From Gemmatimonadota bacterium (lineage in GTDB: Bacteria > Gemmatimonadota > Gemmatimonadetes > Longimicrobiales > Gaopeijiaceae): a DNA stretch of 64,000 nt. Of this stretch, positions 15,802-25,400 are shown piece after piece (within the stretch, counting starts at the first letter, position 1; the number at the start of each line of letters is the position of its first letter). The notes beneath the pieces were generated by a model. The model was not told the DNA's origin. It saw nothing but the letters and a program-made list of their open reading frames with translations, and did not search any database. The stretch lies in NCBI GenBank assembly GCA_022571515.1, contig JACZXQ010000012.1:1-64000 (forward strand), written 5' to 3'. Position numbers and translations under genes: made by a program.

Positions 15802-17286
15802 CTAGTTCCCCGGAAGTATCGGAGTGCGTACGAGCGATGGTGAAGGCGCGACGCCATATTCGGCCTCCACCGCATCGATACTCCCGATCAACAGGGCCTC
15901 CATGAGGAACGGGTTGTGAGCCGCTGCACCCGCAAAGGTGAGTAGCGGATCGGCGCGGTCGTCGCCTCCGAACGCGGCTAACGCATTGTTGAAGAATGCG
16001 CCCTCGGCCACCGTGAAGATCGGGTTGTGGGCGTCAATCTCGCCGCCTGCTCCGTCCAGGTTCGGATCCACCTCCGTGAGTTGTGCGATCAACACCCTGG
16101 AGAGGAAGCGGAGCCGCATGGTGGACGCCGTGAGAGCGGAGAAGGCCGTCTGTTCGGTGCCGTGGCACCGCGCGCCCGTGCAGCCGGCGAACGACCGGGC
16201 GGCCGTGTTCATGCCGCAGTCCTCGGTAGTGGGAATGCCCTGAGCGTCCAGGCACGGAATCGCGTTGAAGACGTGCCCGGTTGCCGAGAACAGGAACTCA
16301 CCCGTGATCTGATCGTTCACCGTAAAGGTGTTCACGTGACACGTGGCGCACAGAGAGGGGTTCGCTTCACTTCCGTGCGTGGAGATGATGGCTCCGCGAT
16401 CGATGATGGCGCCCGGTGGGAACCAACCCACGTCACCTTCGAGAAGCGCCGCCTCCGGCGCGTGCGGGACGAGCCCATGCGAGGACCCGGGATCTGGTTC
16501 GGTGCGCCTGTCGTGACACTTCGAGCACAGGTTCACACCGACCTCCGGCGTATTGATCGGGAAGCGCAGTTGAGCATCGTTCTCCGACCCGTGCGGATCG
16601 TGACAGACGGCACACGTGATCGCCACATGATCGCCGGCCTCAGCCGCATCCTTCTCCAGATAATCGGCGTCGATGCCCCAAGCGGCCAAGGCACCGTCGC
16701 CACTATGGCAGTTCCGGCATCCGTCACGGCTTGCTTGGAAGCCCACTTTGGCGTGCGCCGACCGGGACCACTCTTCGGCAAACGGGTGATGTGTGCCCGA
16801 GTGGCACTCACCACATCCTGTGGTGAGATCCAGGCCCACAGAGATCCCGGCGACGGGTTGCGACGCATCCGGGTTCTCCACGTGCGTGAGGCCCGGACCG
16901 TGACAACTCTCGCATTGGACGTCGTGATAACGCTCGTCAGGAGCCGCACTGTACCCGGCCGCGCCCTCGGTCGGGTTGCCCAGCTCGTTGACGGTGTGAC
17001 AGCCTTCGCAGAAATCCTGCGCATGGCCACTGTCCCGCAAACCGGCCCATGCGTCCGCGTGCGCGGTCTCTTCCCACTGGGCTTGCACGCCCACATGGCA
17101 GTTTCCGCAAACGGTCAGCTTGTCTTCCTGATCGCTGTAGCCCAAGAACCCCAGGGCCGCAGCCGCTGGCGTCTCGAAGAGTTCACGATCTTGGAAGACG
17201 ATTCTCTCGTCGATGCATGCACCGAGAGCTATGGTCAAAATGGCGGGGAGAGCCAGGGAACGGGCCTTCAAGGAAGGTCTGAACAC
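15802..17286 (-). CDS. Nine-haem outer-membrane lipoprotein cytochrome c (right conduit)
   Basis: 494 aa from a GTG start with AAGGAG 7 nt upstream; lipobox LGAC in the leader LPAILTIALGAC. Eight CXXCH plus a ninth CX4CH (CTGARCH), in the same order and spacing as the paralogue at 2319-3737, with shared blocks LGFLGYSDQE, CGNCHVG, CESCHGPGL and STHGSEANP. A haem-free C-terminal tail of about 110 residues is kept in both (FTVAEGAFFNN against LTVAEGAKFNA). First gene of the right operon, 32 nt ahead of the 20-haem gene and divergent from korA. Presumed surface terminal cytochrome; alternatively a periplasm-facing reductase. Confidence 0.85.
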   Translation of the reverse strand: MFRPSLKARSLALPAILTIALGACIDERIVFQDRELFETPAAAALGFLGYSDQEDKLTVCGNCHVGVQAQWEETAHADAWAGLRDSGHAQDFCEGCHTVNELGNPTEGAAGYSAAPDERYHDVQCESCHGPGLTHVENPDASQPVAGISVGLDLTTGCGECHSGTHHPFAEEWSRSAHAKVGFQASRDGCRNCHSGDGALAAWGIDADYLEKDAAEAGDHVAITCAVCHDPHGSENDAQLRFPINTPEVGVNLCSKCHDRRTEPDPGSSHGLVPHAPEAALLEGDVGWFPPGAIIDRGAIISTHGSEANPSLCATCHVNTFTVNDQITGEFLFSATGHVFNAIPCLDAQGIPTTEDCGMNTAARSFAGCTGARCHGTEQTAFSALTASTMRLRFLSRVLIAQLTEVDPNLDGAGGEIDAHNPIFTVAEGAFFNNALAAFGGDDRADPLLTFAGAAAHNPFLMEALLIGSIDAVEAEYGVAPSPSLVRTPILPGN

Positions 17287-17574
17287 CGGACGTCTCCTTT
17301 CGATGGTAAGGTTGTGGTCCCGGTTTCACTCGGGAGTACTTTAAGTAACAGCATCTCGCCCCCATCTTGGATCGGGGATCTCCCGATGTGCCTGTAAGGA
17401 ATCCCCTCTCCCCCCGCAACGAACCTCTCCCGCGTAGGGATTTCTCCGACACGAAGTCCGCCTATTCCCCACTCGAATGTCCGGTTTTTTCCCTATAACG
17501 GTGTCCGTCTCGATGCGCGATTCTATGAACGGGTTATCAGAGCCCAATCAAAAACTCGATTTGAGGCCCTCACT
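17287..17574. promoter_or_regulatory. Divergent promoter region between the right conduit and the kor-rnf operon
   Basis: 288 nt between two outward-facing operons. It contains a palindrome with perfect 6-bp arms, ATCGGGGATCTCCCGAT (17371-17387), 85 nt upstream of the cytochrome start, and a half-site-like gtagggatttctcc (17434-17447). A T-rich run (ggttttttccctata) near 17482-17496 could form part of a promoter. Divergent placement makes shared regulation of electron-conduit and ferredoxin-metabolism genes plausible, but nothing in the sequence names the regulator. Confidence 0.4.
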
Positions 17575-19503
17575 ATGGCAGCGTTATCGTCCGCCGTATC
17601 ACCGGAGGTACGGGATTCATCCAGGGTGAAGCACGCCCCGCCTACGGTTCACCGCCTGGATGAGCACACAGTAGAAATCGTCTCCGATTCCGGTGAGGGC
17701 GCGCAGAAATGTGGACAGATCTTCGGCACTGTCTCGGCCAAGATGGGAAACGGCGTATGGACCGTGGAGATCATCCCGGCCGAAATCGAGCCGCCCGCGC
17801 GTTCCGTGGCCGGCACGTCCGGGATCCGCATCCGCATCGGCTCGGGCCCAATAACGAACTGGGGCGACGAGACCAAGCTGGCCGTGGCGTTCAACGAGCA
17901 GAGCCTGCTCTCGAGGCACCGCATCGGAGCCCTGGCCGACGACGCGACGATTCTGGTCGAGAACCGCTGGGCCACCCACGACGACGAGGCGATCCGAGAC
18001 CAGTGGGCCTCCGCCATGGAGGAGCTCTCCGAGCGCAACTACACCATCATCGAAGTGCCGATGGAGGAGGAGTGCCTCACGGTCGTCGAGAACCCCCGGC
18101 TCGGCAAGAACATGTTCGTGCTTGGGCTCCTCGCCTTCGTCTACGATCGAGACCTCGACCGCATCCGCGAGCAGATCGCCTTCGCGTTCCTCAACAAGCC
18201 CAAGAAAATCTACGAGCGAAATGTGGCTCTTCTGGAACTGGGCCACGGCTGGGCCTCTGAAAACCTCGACTTCCAGTACCACATACCGAGTATCGAGACC
18301 GATCAAGAGATGGTCGTGATGAATGGCAATCAAGCCTTCGCGATGGGGGCGATCGCGTCCGGCATGGAGTTGGCCGCCATGTACCCGATCACACCAGCGA
18401 CCTCGGTCTCACATTACTTGTGCGACGTCTTCGAGCGGTTCGGCGGAATCGTGCATCAGGCCGAAGACGAGATCGCCGCGATAGGGGTCGCGATCGGAGC
18501 CTCTTACTCCGGCAAGGTCGCGTTCACGATCACCTCCGGACCGGGAATGGCCCTCAAGACGGAGTTCCTTGGAATGGCGGTGATGACGGAGATCCCGCTG
18601 GTGCTGCTCAACGTGCAGAGGGGCGGGCCGAGCACCGGGCTCCCTACCAAGGTGGAACAGTCCGACTTGCTGGCGTCGATCTTCGGGCAGCCGGGCGACG
18701 CTCCGCACGTGGTGATGGCGCCGGCGACCATCGAGGAGTGCTTCCACGCGCCGATCACCGCGCGCAGAATCGCCGAGACCTTCAGGACGGTGGTGATGAT
18801 CCTCTCGGACGCCAACCTGGCCACCGGTGTGCAGCCTTTCCCGAAGCCGGATCCACAGGTGTCTTGGCAGGCCCCAATGCCCGACCAGGCTCCAGTACCG
18901 GAGGGCGCCCGCCCGTACGACTGGGATCCCGAGACGGGGCTTTCGCGCCGCTTCATTCCGGGGCAGCCGGGCGGCATGCACACGGTCACGAGCCTCGCCC
19001 ACGACGAAGACAGCCACGTGGCCTACGACGCGGAGATCAACCAGCGGTCCTCCCGCATGCGCAGCCGCAAGCTGGCCGCGCTTCAGCACACGATGAGCCC
19101 ACCCCCCATCTACGGCGAGGAGTCGGGCGACCTGCTCATCGTGGGATGGGGGAGCACGAAGGGCGCGATCCAGGAGGCCTTGGACCGCGTGCGTGCGGAA
19201 GGCCTCTCCGTGTCCTCCACGCACTTGAGCTTCCTCTCTCCGCTCGAGCCGGGCCTGGGCGAGATCTTCTCACGCTTCCGCAAGGTCATGACGGTGGAGA
19301 TCAACTACAGCGACGAGCCCGACGACCCGTACATCACCGAGGAGAACCGTCGGCGAGGCCAACTCGCCTGGCTCCTCAGGGCCACCACGCTCGTGGACGT
19401 CGACTGCTGGACCCGGGTGCTCGGCGAGCCTCTCCGCCCGGGCGCGATTGTGGAGGCGATCCACACACACATGCCGACCAAAAAGAGGGGGAAGCGCACA
19501 TGA
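17575..19503 (+). CDS. korA: 2-oxoacid:ferredoxin oxidoreductase, fused gamma-alpha subunit (KorA type)
   Basis: 642 aa. Residues about 30-235 form the gamma-type domain; from about 245 the pyrimidine-binding alpha domain follows with GNQAFAMGAIASGMELA, the YPITPATS motif near residue 270, E-containing HQAEDEIAA and TSGPGMALKTE. Together with KorB it oxidatively decarboxylates a 2-oxoacid, most often 2-oxoglutarate in this family, to the acyl-CoA with reduction of ferredoxin. No ferredoxin domain of its own. The stop overlaps korB by 4 nt. First gene of the run to 33425. Substrate is inferred; a branched-chain or pyruvate-type enzyme cannot be excluded. Confidence 0.9.
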   Translation: MAALSSAVSPEVRDSSRVKHAPPTVHRLDEHTVEIVSDSGEGAQKCGQIFGTVSAKMGNGVWTVEIIPAEIEPPARSVAGTSGIRIRIGSGPITNWGDETKLAVAFNEQSLLSRHRIGALADDATILVENRWATHDDEAIRDQWASAMEELSERNYTIIEVPMEEECLTVVENPRLGKNMFVLGLLAFVYDRDLDRIREQIAFAFLNKPKKIYERNVALLELGHGWASENLDFQYHIPSIETDQEMVVMNGNQAFAMGAIASGMELAAMYPITPATSVSHYLCDVFERFGGIVHQAEDEIAAIGVAIGASYSGKVAFTITSGPGMALKTEFLGMAVMTEIPLVLLNVQRGGPSTGLPTKVEQSDLLASIFGQPGDAPHVVMAPATIEECFHAPITARRIAETFRTVVMILSDANLATGVQPFPKPDPQVSWQAPMPDQAPVPEGARPYDWDPETGLSRRFIPGQPGGMHTVTSLAHDEDSHVAYDAEINQRSSRMRSRKLAALQHTMSPPPIYGEESGDLLIVGWGSTKGAIQEALDRVRAEGLSVSSTHLSFLSPLEPGLGEIFSRFRKVMTVEINYSDEPDDPYITEENRRRGQLAWLLRATTLVDVDCWTRVLGEPLRPGAIVEAIHTHMPTKKRGKRT

Positions 19504-20447
19504 GCACCTGCTCCCTGCTGGCCCTGGCCCAAAGCGAAGATCGAGACTACGAGCGCGCCGACTACGAGGGGGTCGAGGTCCGCTGGTGTCCGGGGTGCGG
19601 CGATTACTCGGTGCTCACCGCCACCCAACGACTGCTCGCGGAGGAGGGGCTGAAGCCCGAAGAGACGGTCGTGGTCTCGGGCATAGGCTGCTCCAGCCGC
19701 TTTCCGCACTACATGAACACCTACGGATTCCATGGAATCCACGGGCGGGCACTCACTCTCGCGACCGGCGTCAAGCTGAATCGGCCTGAGCTGAGCGTCT
19801 TCGTCGTGATGGGCGATGGAGACTGTTGTTCGATTGGGGCCGGGCATTGGCTCCATGCGACGCGCTACAACATCGACATGGTGGTGCTGTTGCTGGACAA
19901 CGAGATTTATGGGCTCACGAAGAAGCAAACCTCTCCCACCACTCCCCAGGGGTACAAGAGCAACACACAACCTCGAGGTAGTTTCCTACCTGCTCTGAAC
20001 CCACTCGAGGCGACCCTGGGAATCACCAACGCTTCCTTTGTGGCCCAAACCGCGGAGTGGGTGCCTGCCCATCTCTACGCCACGCTGCAGGCCGCATACC
20101 GTCACAAGGGCTTCGCGTTCGTGCGTATCCTGCAGCGCTGTCCGCACTTCACCCCCGACATCATGAACGAGTTGGTGACGGACCGAGACCAGGTCCAGTT
20201 GCTCATGCACGACGATGGCATCAACGCCCCGGGCCTGGACAAGGTCTTCGAAAACCGAAGGGTCCACGACCCGAGCAATCTGGACGCGGCCCGGCGCCTG
20301 GCCTCAGACAGCCAACAGACCCGGCTCGGGCTATTCTTCCGCGACGAGTCATTGCCCCGCTACGACGACCTGCGCCGGACGACCCGGCTCACAGCGGAAG
20401 AGCGCATTGAACTGCTGAACGAGGAGTTGGCCCTTTATGCCGTCTGA
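19500..20447 (+). CDS. korB: 2-oxoacid:ferredoxin oxidoreductase, beta (TPP) subunit
   Basis: 315 aa; ATG overlaps the korA stop. TPP/Mg signature GDGDCCSIGAGH near residue 105 with DNEIYGLTKKQTSPTT following, and the cluster-binding cysteines in WCPGCGDYS (about residue 30), GIGCSS (about 61) and LQRCPHF. This is the standard KorB layout carrying thiamine diphosphate and one [4Fe-4S] cluster. It pairs with KorA. The next gene starts 11 nt before its stop, indicating translational coupling. Confidence 0.92.
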   Translation: MSTCSLLALAQSEDRDYERADYEGVEVRWCPGCGDYSVLTATQRLLAEEGLKPEETVVVSGIGCSSRFPHYMNTYGFHGIHGRALTLATGVKLNRPELSVFVVMGDGDCCSIGAGHWLHATRYNIDMVVLLLDNEIYGLTKKQTSPTTPQGYKSNTQPRGSFLPALNPLEATLGITNASFVAQTAEWVPAHLYATLQAAYRHKGFAFVRILQRCPHFTPDIMNELVTDRDQVQLLMHDDGINAPGLDKVFENRRVHDPSNLDAARRLASDSQQTRLGLFFRDESLPRYDDLRRTTRLTAEERIELLNEELALYAV

Positions 20448-21459
20448 CGAAATGGTCCGGCAAGCGCTCGAGGCGGTATCCGGACCCCGCGAGGCGTTCA
20501 TGTCCGCCGTAAAGGTCGCGGTGGATCAAGTGGAGTCCTACCTGGACGCGAACACGGGGCCTGAAGAGGCGAAACCCGAACGCGCCGCCTCCGAGTTGGG
20601 TCGCTTCGCCGAGGGTAGGATCGACCCCCAGCGATTCGCCGCCCTGACCGGGGAACACGAGCCGCTCGACGACCGCTCGCAGGAGGTACTCGAGGAGGCG
20701 CTGGAGGTGCTGCGTGCGCTGGTGAAGAAGGGCGACGAGAACTTCCTGGTGCACCTCGAGGAAGGTGACTCACTCGTGGATCGGGTCGAGGCCGCGCTGG
20801 CTGCTTCGGGCCGGGCGTTCGGGGCCGCGGAGGCCGTCGAGCGAATCCGCACCGGAGGGGACGCCCAGACCGCGAGGCAGAGCTTCACGGGAGGCAATCC
20901 CCCGGGTCGCTGGAGCCGCGCGGAGCGACGCCTCGCGCCCCCGCTGGTGGTATCGGTCCCCGGCAGTGCGCTCGACGTAGAGGGTATGGGCAGGCTGCTC
21001 GAGGGCAACATCAGGATCGTCTTGGTGGTGGACGGCCCAGCGCCACCCGCCGCGTTGGTCCCTCTCATGACACCGGGCGTCTTCGTGCTTCAAACCTCCG
21101 ACTCCAAGGAGTTGGCTCGTCTGAGCGATGCTGCCGGACCGGCGATCGCAGCGCTCCTCCCGGATACGTGCGCAGGCTTCGTGCACGATCCCTTGGGTGG
21201 GCCCACCCTGGGTCAGCGCCTCACGGTGGGGGAGATCCCGGACGCCAAGACCGTCCGGATGCTGGGAACCATGACCACCTGGCGGCAGGCCGAAGCGCTC
21301 TCTCAGCTGGCCGCCCTCAAGTCGGCCTCCGAGGCGGTGGCACTGCCCTCGGCCAACGGCAAGTCCGGCGAGCCGATGGAGGAACCAGCGCCAGCCGACC
21401 GGCTGGCGGCCTGGCTGTTGGACCAGGCGAACCTGACCGACGTGGACACGGCTAGCTAG
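20437..21459 (+). CDS. Unrecognised protein coupled to korAB (340 aa)
   Basis: Starts inside the korB stop and ends 15 nt before rnfB, so it is firmly part of the operon. The first 160 residues are charged and helical (EMVRQALEAVSGPREAF, SQEVLEEALEVLRALVKKG); a second part of about 125 residues reads like an alpha/beta domain (LVVSVPGSALDVEGMGRLL, IRIVLVVDGPAPPAALVPL, DTCAGFVHDP). There is a Ser/Pro-rich linker and a short helical end. No cysteine motif, membrane segment or signal peptide. I do not recognise the family. Its place between the oxidoreductase and rnfB suggests an accessory or regulatory role in ferredoxin handling. Confidence 0.75.
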   Translation: MPSDEMVRQALEAVSGPREAFMSAVKVAVDQVESYLDANTGPEEAKPERAASELGRFAEGRIDPQRFAALTGEHEPLDDRSQEVLEEALEVLRALVKKGDENFLVHLEEGDSLVDRVEAALAASGRAFGAAEAVERIRTGGDAQTARQSFTGGNPPGRWSRAERRLAPPLVVSVPGSALDVEGMGRLLEGNIRIVLVVDGPAPPAALVPLMTPGVFVLQTSDSKELARLSDAAGPAIAALLPDTCAGFVHDPLGGPTLGQRLTVGEIPDAKTVRMLGTMTTWRQAEALSQLAALKSASEAVALPSANGKSGEPMEEPAPADRLAAWLLDQANLTDVDTAS

Positions 21460-21474
21460 CCGGCCAGGGGAGCA

Positions 21475-22356
21475 ATGGACCCGCTCACGCTTCTGTCCTC
21501 CGTCGCCATCCTGGGCGGCCTCGGGCTTACGTTCGGCGTGCTCATCGCTGTCTCGAGCGCCAAGCTGAAGGTGTGGGAGGACCCCCGCATCGACGCTGTG
21601 AACAACCTGCTGCCGGGCGTGAACTGCGGGGCCTGCGGCTACGTGGGCTGTCTCCCATTCGCAGAGGCGCTCATCGCCGGGGACGCACCGCCGGCCCAGT
21701 GCACCGTCATGGGCCCGGACGAGACCGGTGATGTGGCGGACTATCTGGGGGTCGAGACCGGCCAGGTCAGCCAGGTGGTGGCTCGCCTGTTGTGCGCGGG
21801 CAGCGCGCCGGTGGCGCCGTGGAAGGCCGATTACTTCGGGGTGGAAAGCTGCGCTGCCGCTGTGGCCGTCGGCGGGGGCGGAAAGGGCTGCCCTTGGGGC
21901 TGCGTGGGCTTGGACGACTGCACGGTGGCCTGTGACTTCGACGCCATCGAGATGAGCCCGCTCGGGCTGCCCGTCGTGGACCCGGAGAAGTGCACGGCCT
22001 GCAACGACTGCGTCGAGGCGTGTCCGCTCGACCTGTTCGTGCTCATGCCGATGGATCACCACCTCATCGTCCAGTGCAAGAACCTCCTGGACGGTGAGGC
22101 CGCCACCGACGTGTGTGCCGTGGCCTGCAACGCGTGCCGGCGCTGCGTGCAGGACGCCGAGGAGGGTCTCATCAGCATGCAGTCCAACCTTGCCGTGATC
22201 GACTACGACAACATCGCCGCTCAAAACGAAAAAGCCGTCGAGCGCTGCCCCACCAACGCGATCATCTGGCTCGAAGGTGCCCAGTTCGCGGAGGGTGTGC
22301 CGGGCAAGAGCACGGATGGTGCGCCACCAGGAGCCGAAAGCCTAGCCATGAGTTGA
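21475..22356 (+). CDS. rnfB: Rnf complex ferredoxin-accepting subunit RnfB
   Basis: 293 aa. N-terminal membrane helix (VAILGGLGLTFGVLIAVSS), then the RnfB iron-sulfur domain NCGACGYVGC with a distal Cys (QCTVMG), GCPWGCVGLDDC, a ferredoxin cluster CTACNDCVEACP near residue 177, and a further CNACRRC...RCP set. RnfB takes electrons from reduced ferredoxin and feeds them into the membrane complex. Unusually it is separated from rnfC by the 5-kb nifJ-type gene, with 69 nt between them. Confidence 0.92.
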   Translation: MDPLTLLSSVAILGGLGLTFGVLIAVSSAKLKVWEDPRIDAVNNLLPGVNCGACGYVGCLPFAEALIAGDAPPAQCTVMGPDETGDVADYLGVETGQVSQVVARLLCAGSAPVAPWKADYFGVESCAAAVAVGGGGKGCPWGCVGLDDCTVACDFDAIEMSPLGLPVVDPEKCTACNDCVEACPLDLFVLMPMDHHLIVQCKNLLDGEAATDVCAVACNACRRCVQDAEEGLISMQSNLAVIDYDNIAAQNEKAVERCPTNAIIWLEGAQFAEGVPGKSTDGAPPGAESLAMS

Positions 22357-22425
22357 GCCGCCTGTGGGACTGCCGGACCCGAGAGTGAAGCAGGCGGACC
22401 AGTCACCAGTCAGGAGTGACGAAGG

Positions 22426-25400
22426 ATGTTTGGACGGAAGAAAAGCCAGGCGGAGACCCCGGATGTGAAGTACCCAGGGGTGCGCATGGCCGTCGATGGA
22501 AGTGAGGCCGTGGTGGCCATCGAGACCGCCGCGAGCGAGGCCGCCGGCGCCTACCCCATCACGCCCTCCACTCAGATGGGCGAGGGCTGGGCCCTGGCCG
22601 TCGCGTCGGGAAAAGTCAACGTCAACGGCCGCAGGCTCATCTTCTTCGAGCCAGAGGGAGAGCATGCAGCGGCCGGCGTAACGGCCGGGATGTCCATGAC
22701 GGGCCTCAGGGCCACCAACTTCTCCAGCGGCCAGGGCATCGCGTACATGCACGAGTCCCTGTACGCGGCAGTCGGAAAACGCCTCACCTACGTGCTGAAC
22801 GTGGCCGCCCGTGCCATGACCAAGCACTCGCTCAACGTGCACGCCGGCCACGACGACTACCACGCGGTGGACGACACCGGATTCTTCCAACTCTTCGGCA
22901 AGGACGTGCAACAGGTCGCAGACCTCACGCTGATCGCGCACCGCACGGCCGAGTTGGCATTGAATCCTGGGCTGGTGTCGCAGGACGGATTCCTCACCAG
23001 CCATGTCATCGAGCTGGCTTCCCTTCCCGAGCGTGAGATGATCAAGGAGTACCTGGGCGACCCCTCCGATATCATCGAGTGCCCGACGCCGGCACAGAAG
23101 CTCGTCTACGGCGAGACGCGGCGGCGTATTCCCGAGCTATTCGACGTCGACTACCCGGCCATGATGGGTGTCGTCCAGAACCAGGAGAGCTACGCCCAGG
23201 GCGTGGCCGCCCAGCGTCCGTTCTACTTCGACCACGTGGCCGAGCTGACCGACCGGAGCATGGCCGAGTTCGCGACCTTGACCGGCCGTGAGTACGCGCG
23301 AGTGATGGGCTACCGCTTGGAAGACGCCGAGTACGTACTGGCAGGCCAGGGCTCGGTGGTGTCCAACGCGGAGGCCGTCGTGGACTACCTGCGCGAGACG
23401 CGTGGCATCAAGGTCGGGGTGCTCAACCTGGTCATGTTCCGTCCTTTCCCGGCCGACCTGATCACGCGTATGCTGCGCGGAAAGAAGGGCGTCACGGTGC
23501 TGGAGCGCGTGGATCAGCCGCTCGCCGTGGATCCGCCGATCCTGCGCGAGGTGCGGGCCGCCATGGGCCAGGCGCTAGAGAACGGGCGTGCGATGGGTCG
23601 CATCCGCGACGAGGCACCGCTTCCCTTCCCCAGCCTCCCCGAACTCCACCCGGACGAGCTACCGGACTTCTACGCGGGCGGGTTCGGGTTCGGCAGCCGG
23701 GACCTGCAGCCGGGCGACCTGATCGCGGCGGTGGACAACATGCTGCCCGACGGGCACCAGCGGCGGCACTTCTACCTGGGTATCGATTTCATCCGGAAGA
23801 ACACGCGTCTGCCCAAGCTCCAGATCTGGCAGGAGCAACTGTTGGACAGCTACCCCCACCTGGAGCAGCTCGCCCTGCAGGCACCTGAGAATCCGGACCT
23901 TCTCCCGGAGGGGTCGATCGCCATCCGGATCCACTCCATCGGAGGATGGGGCGCGATCACCATGGGCAAGAACGTGGCGCTGACCGCCTTCGAGCTGCTC
24001 GGCCTGCACGTCAAGGCAAACCCAAAGTACGGCTCGGAAAAGAAGGGCCAGCCTACCAATTTCTACGCGACGCTCTCGCCCGAGCCCCTGAGGCTCAACT
24101 CGGAGCTCAAGCACGTGGACGTGGTGCTGTCACCCGACCCCAACGTCTTCGGTCACTCGAATCCCCTCGCCGGACTGGCCAGTGGTGGCGTGTTCGTGAT
24201 CCAATCCGACCTGGAGCCCGCCGAGGTGTGGGAGTCGTTCCCACCCAAGGCCCAACGGACGATCCGCGACCAGGACATCAAGGTCTACGCGCTGGACGGC
24301 TTCAAGATCGCCATGGACGAAGCCAGCGACGCCGATCTTCGCTACCGCATGCAGGGCGCGGCGTTCATGGGAGCGTTCTTCGCGGTCTCACCGCTCATGG
24401 AGCAACACGACCTCGGAGAGGAGAAGCTCTTCGAGGGCATCCACGCGCAACTCGACAAGAAGTTCGGCAAGCGCGGGGAGCACGTGGTGCAGGACAACCT
24501 CCGCGTCATCCGCAGGGGCTTCGGCGAGGTACGTCGCATCGAGGCTGCCGAGATCGCAGCCGACGGCGACGGCGACGTCGAGCTACCCCTCCTGCCCACG
24601 CTCATGGACACCCCGGCAGCCGCTGAAGGCCTGGGCAATCCTGGACGCTTCTGGGAGCAGGTGTGCACCTGTTATACGGCCAGCGGAGACGACGTGATCG
24701 CGGATCCGTTCCAAGCGGTGGCCGTGATCCCGGCAGCCACCAGCGTGATGCGCGACATGTCGAACCTGCGCTTCGAGGTGCCGGAGTTCATCCCGGACAA
24801 GTGCACAGGTTGCAGCCAGTGTTGGGTCCAGTGTCCGGACGCCGCGATCCCGGGGGTGGTGAACTCGGTCGAGGAGATCCTGGACACCGCCATCCGCGCC
24901 GCCCAGAACGGCAAGCCGCTCGGTCGGGTGCAACAGATCTCGAAACACCTGGCCAAGGAAGCACGGAAGATCATGGCCGGCGTGCCCTTCACGACCTTCG
25001 GCGACGTGGCGGCAAGCGCCTACCGGAACGTGATGGACAAGTTGGGCTGGGATAGCGAGCGCCGCGCAGCCGTGGACGGTGAGTGGGCCGCTGTCTACCC
25101 GATTCTCGCGGAGATGCCGTTGGCCAAGACCACCCCCTTCTTCGACCTGCCCGAACGCAAGGAAGCGGGTACGGGAGGCCTGCTCTCGATCACGGTGAAC
25201 CCTGAGGCGTGCAAGGGATGCATGCTGTGCGTCGAGGTCTGCCCTGAACAGGCGCTGATCACCGTCAAGCAGGACGACGACAATCTCGAGAGTCTGCGCC
25301 GCAACTGGGAGGTCTGGCAGGAGCTGCCCGACACGGACGACCGCTACATCAACATCGCGAACCTGGAAGAGGGCATCGGCGTGCTCTCTTCGCTGCTCCT

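Noticed and set aside
17575-21459. Reverse TCA cycle carbon fixation based on korAB and nifJ
   Set aside because: No ATP-citrate lyase or citryl-CoA genes are present here; linkage to rnf and conduits fits oxidative use of 2-oxoacids at least as well.
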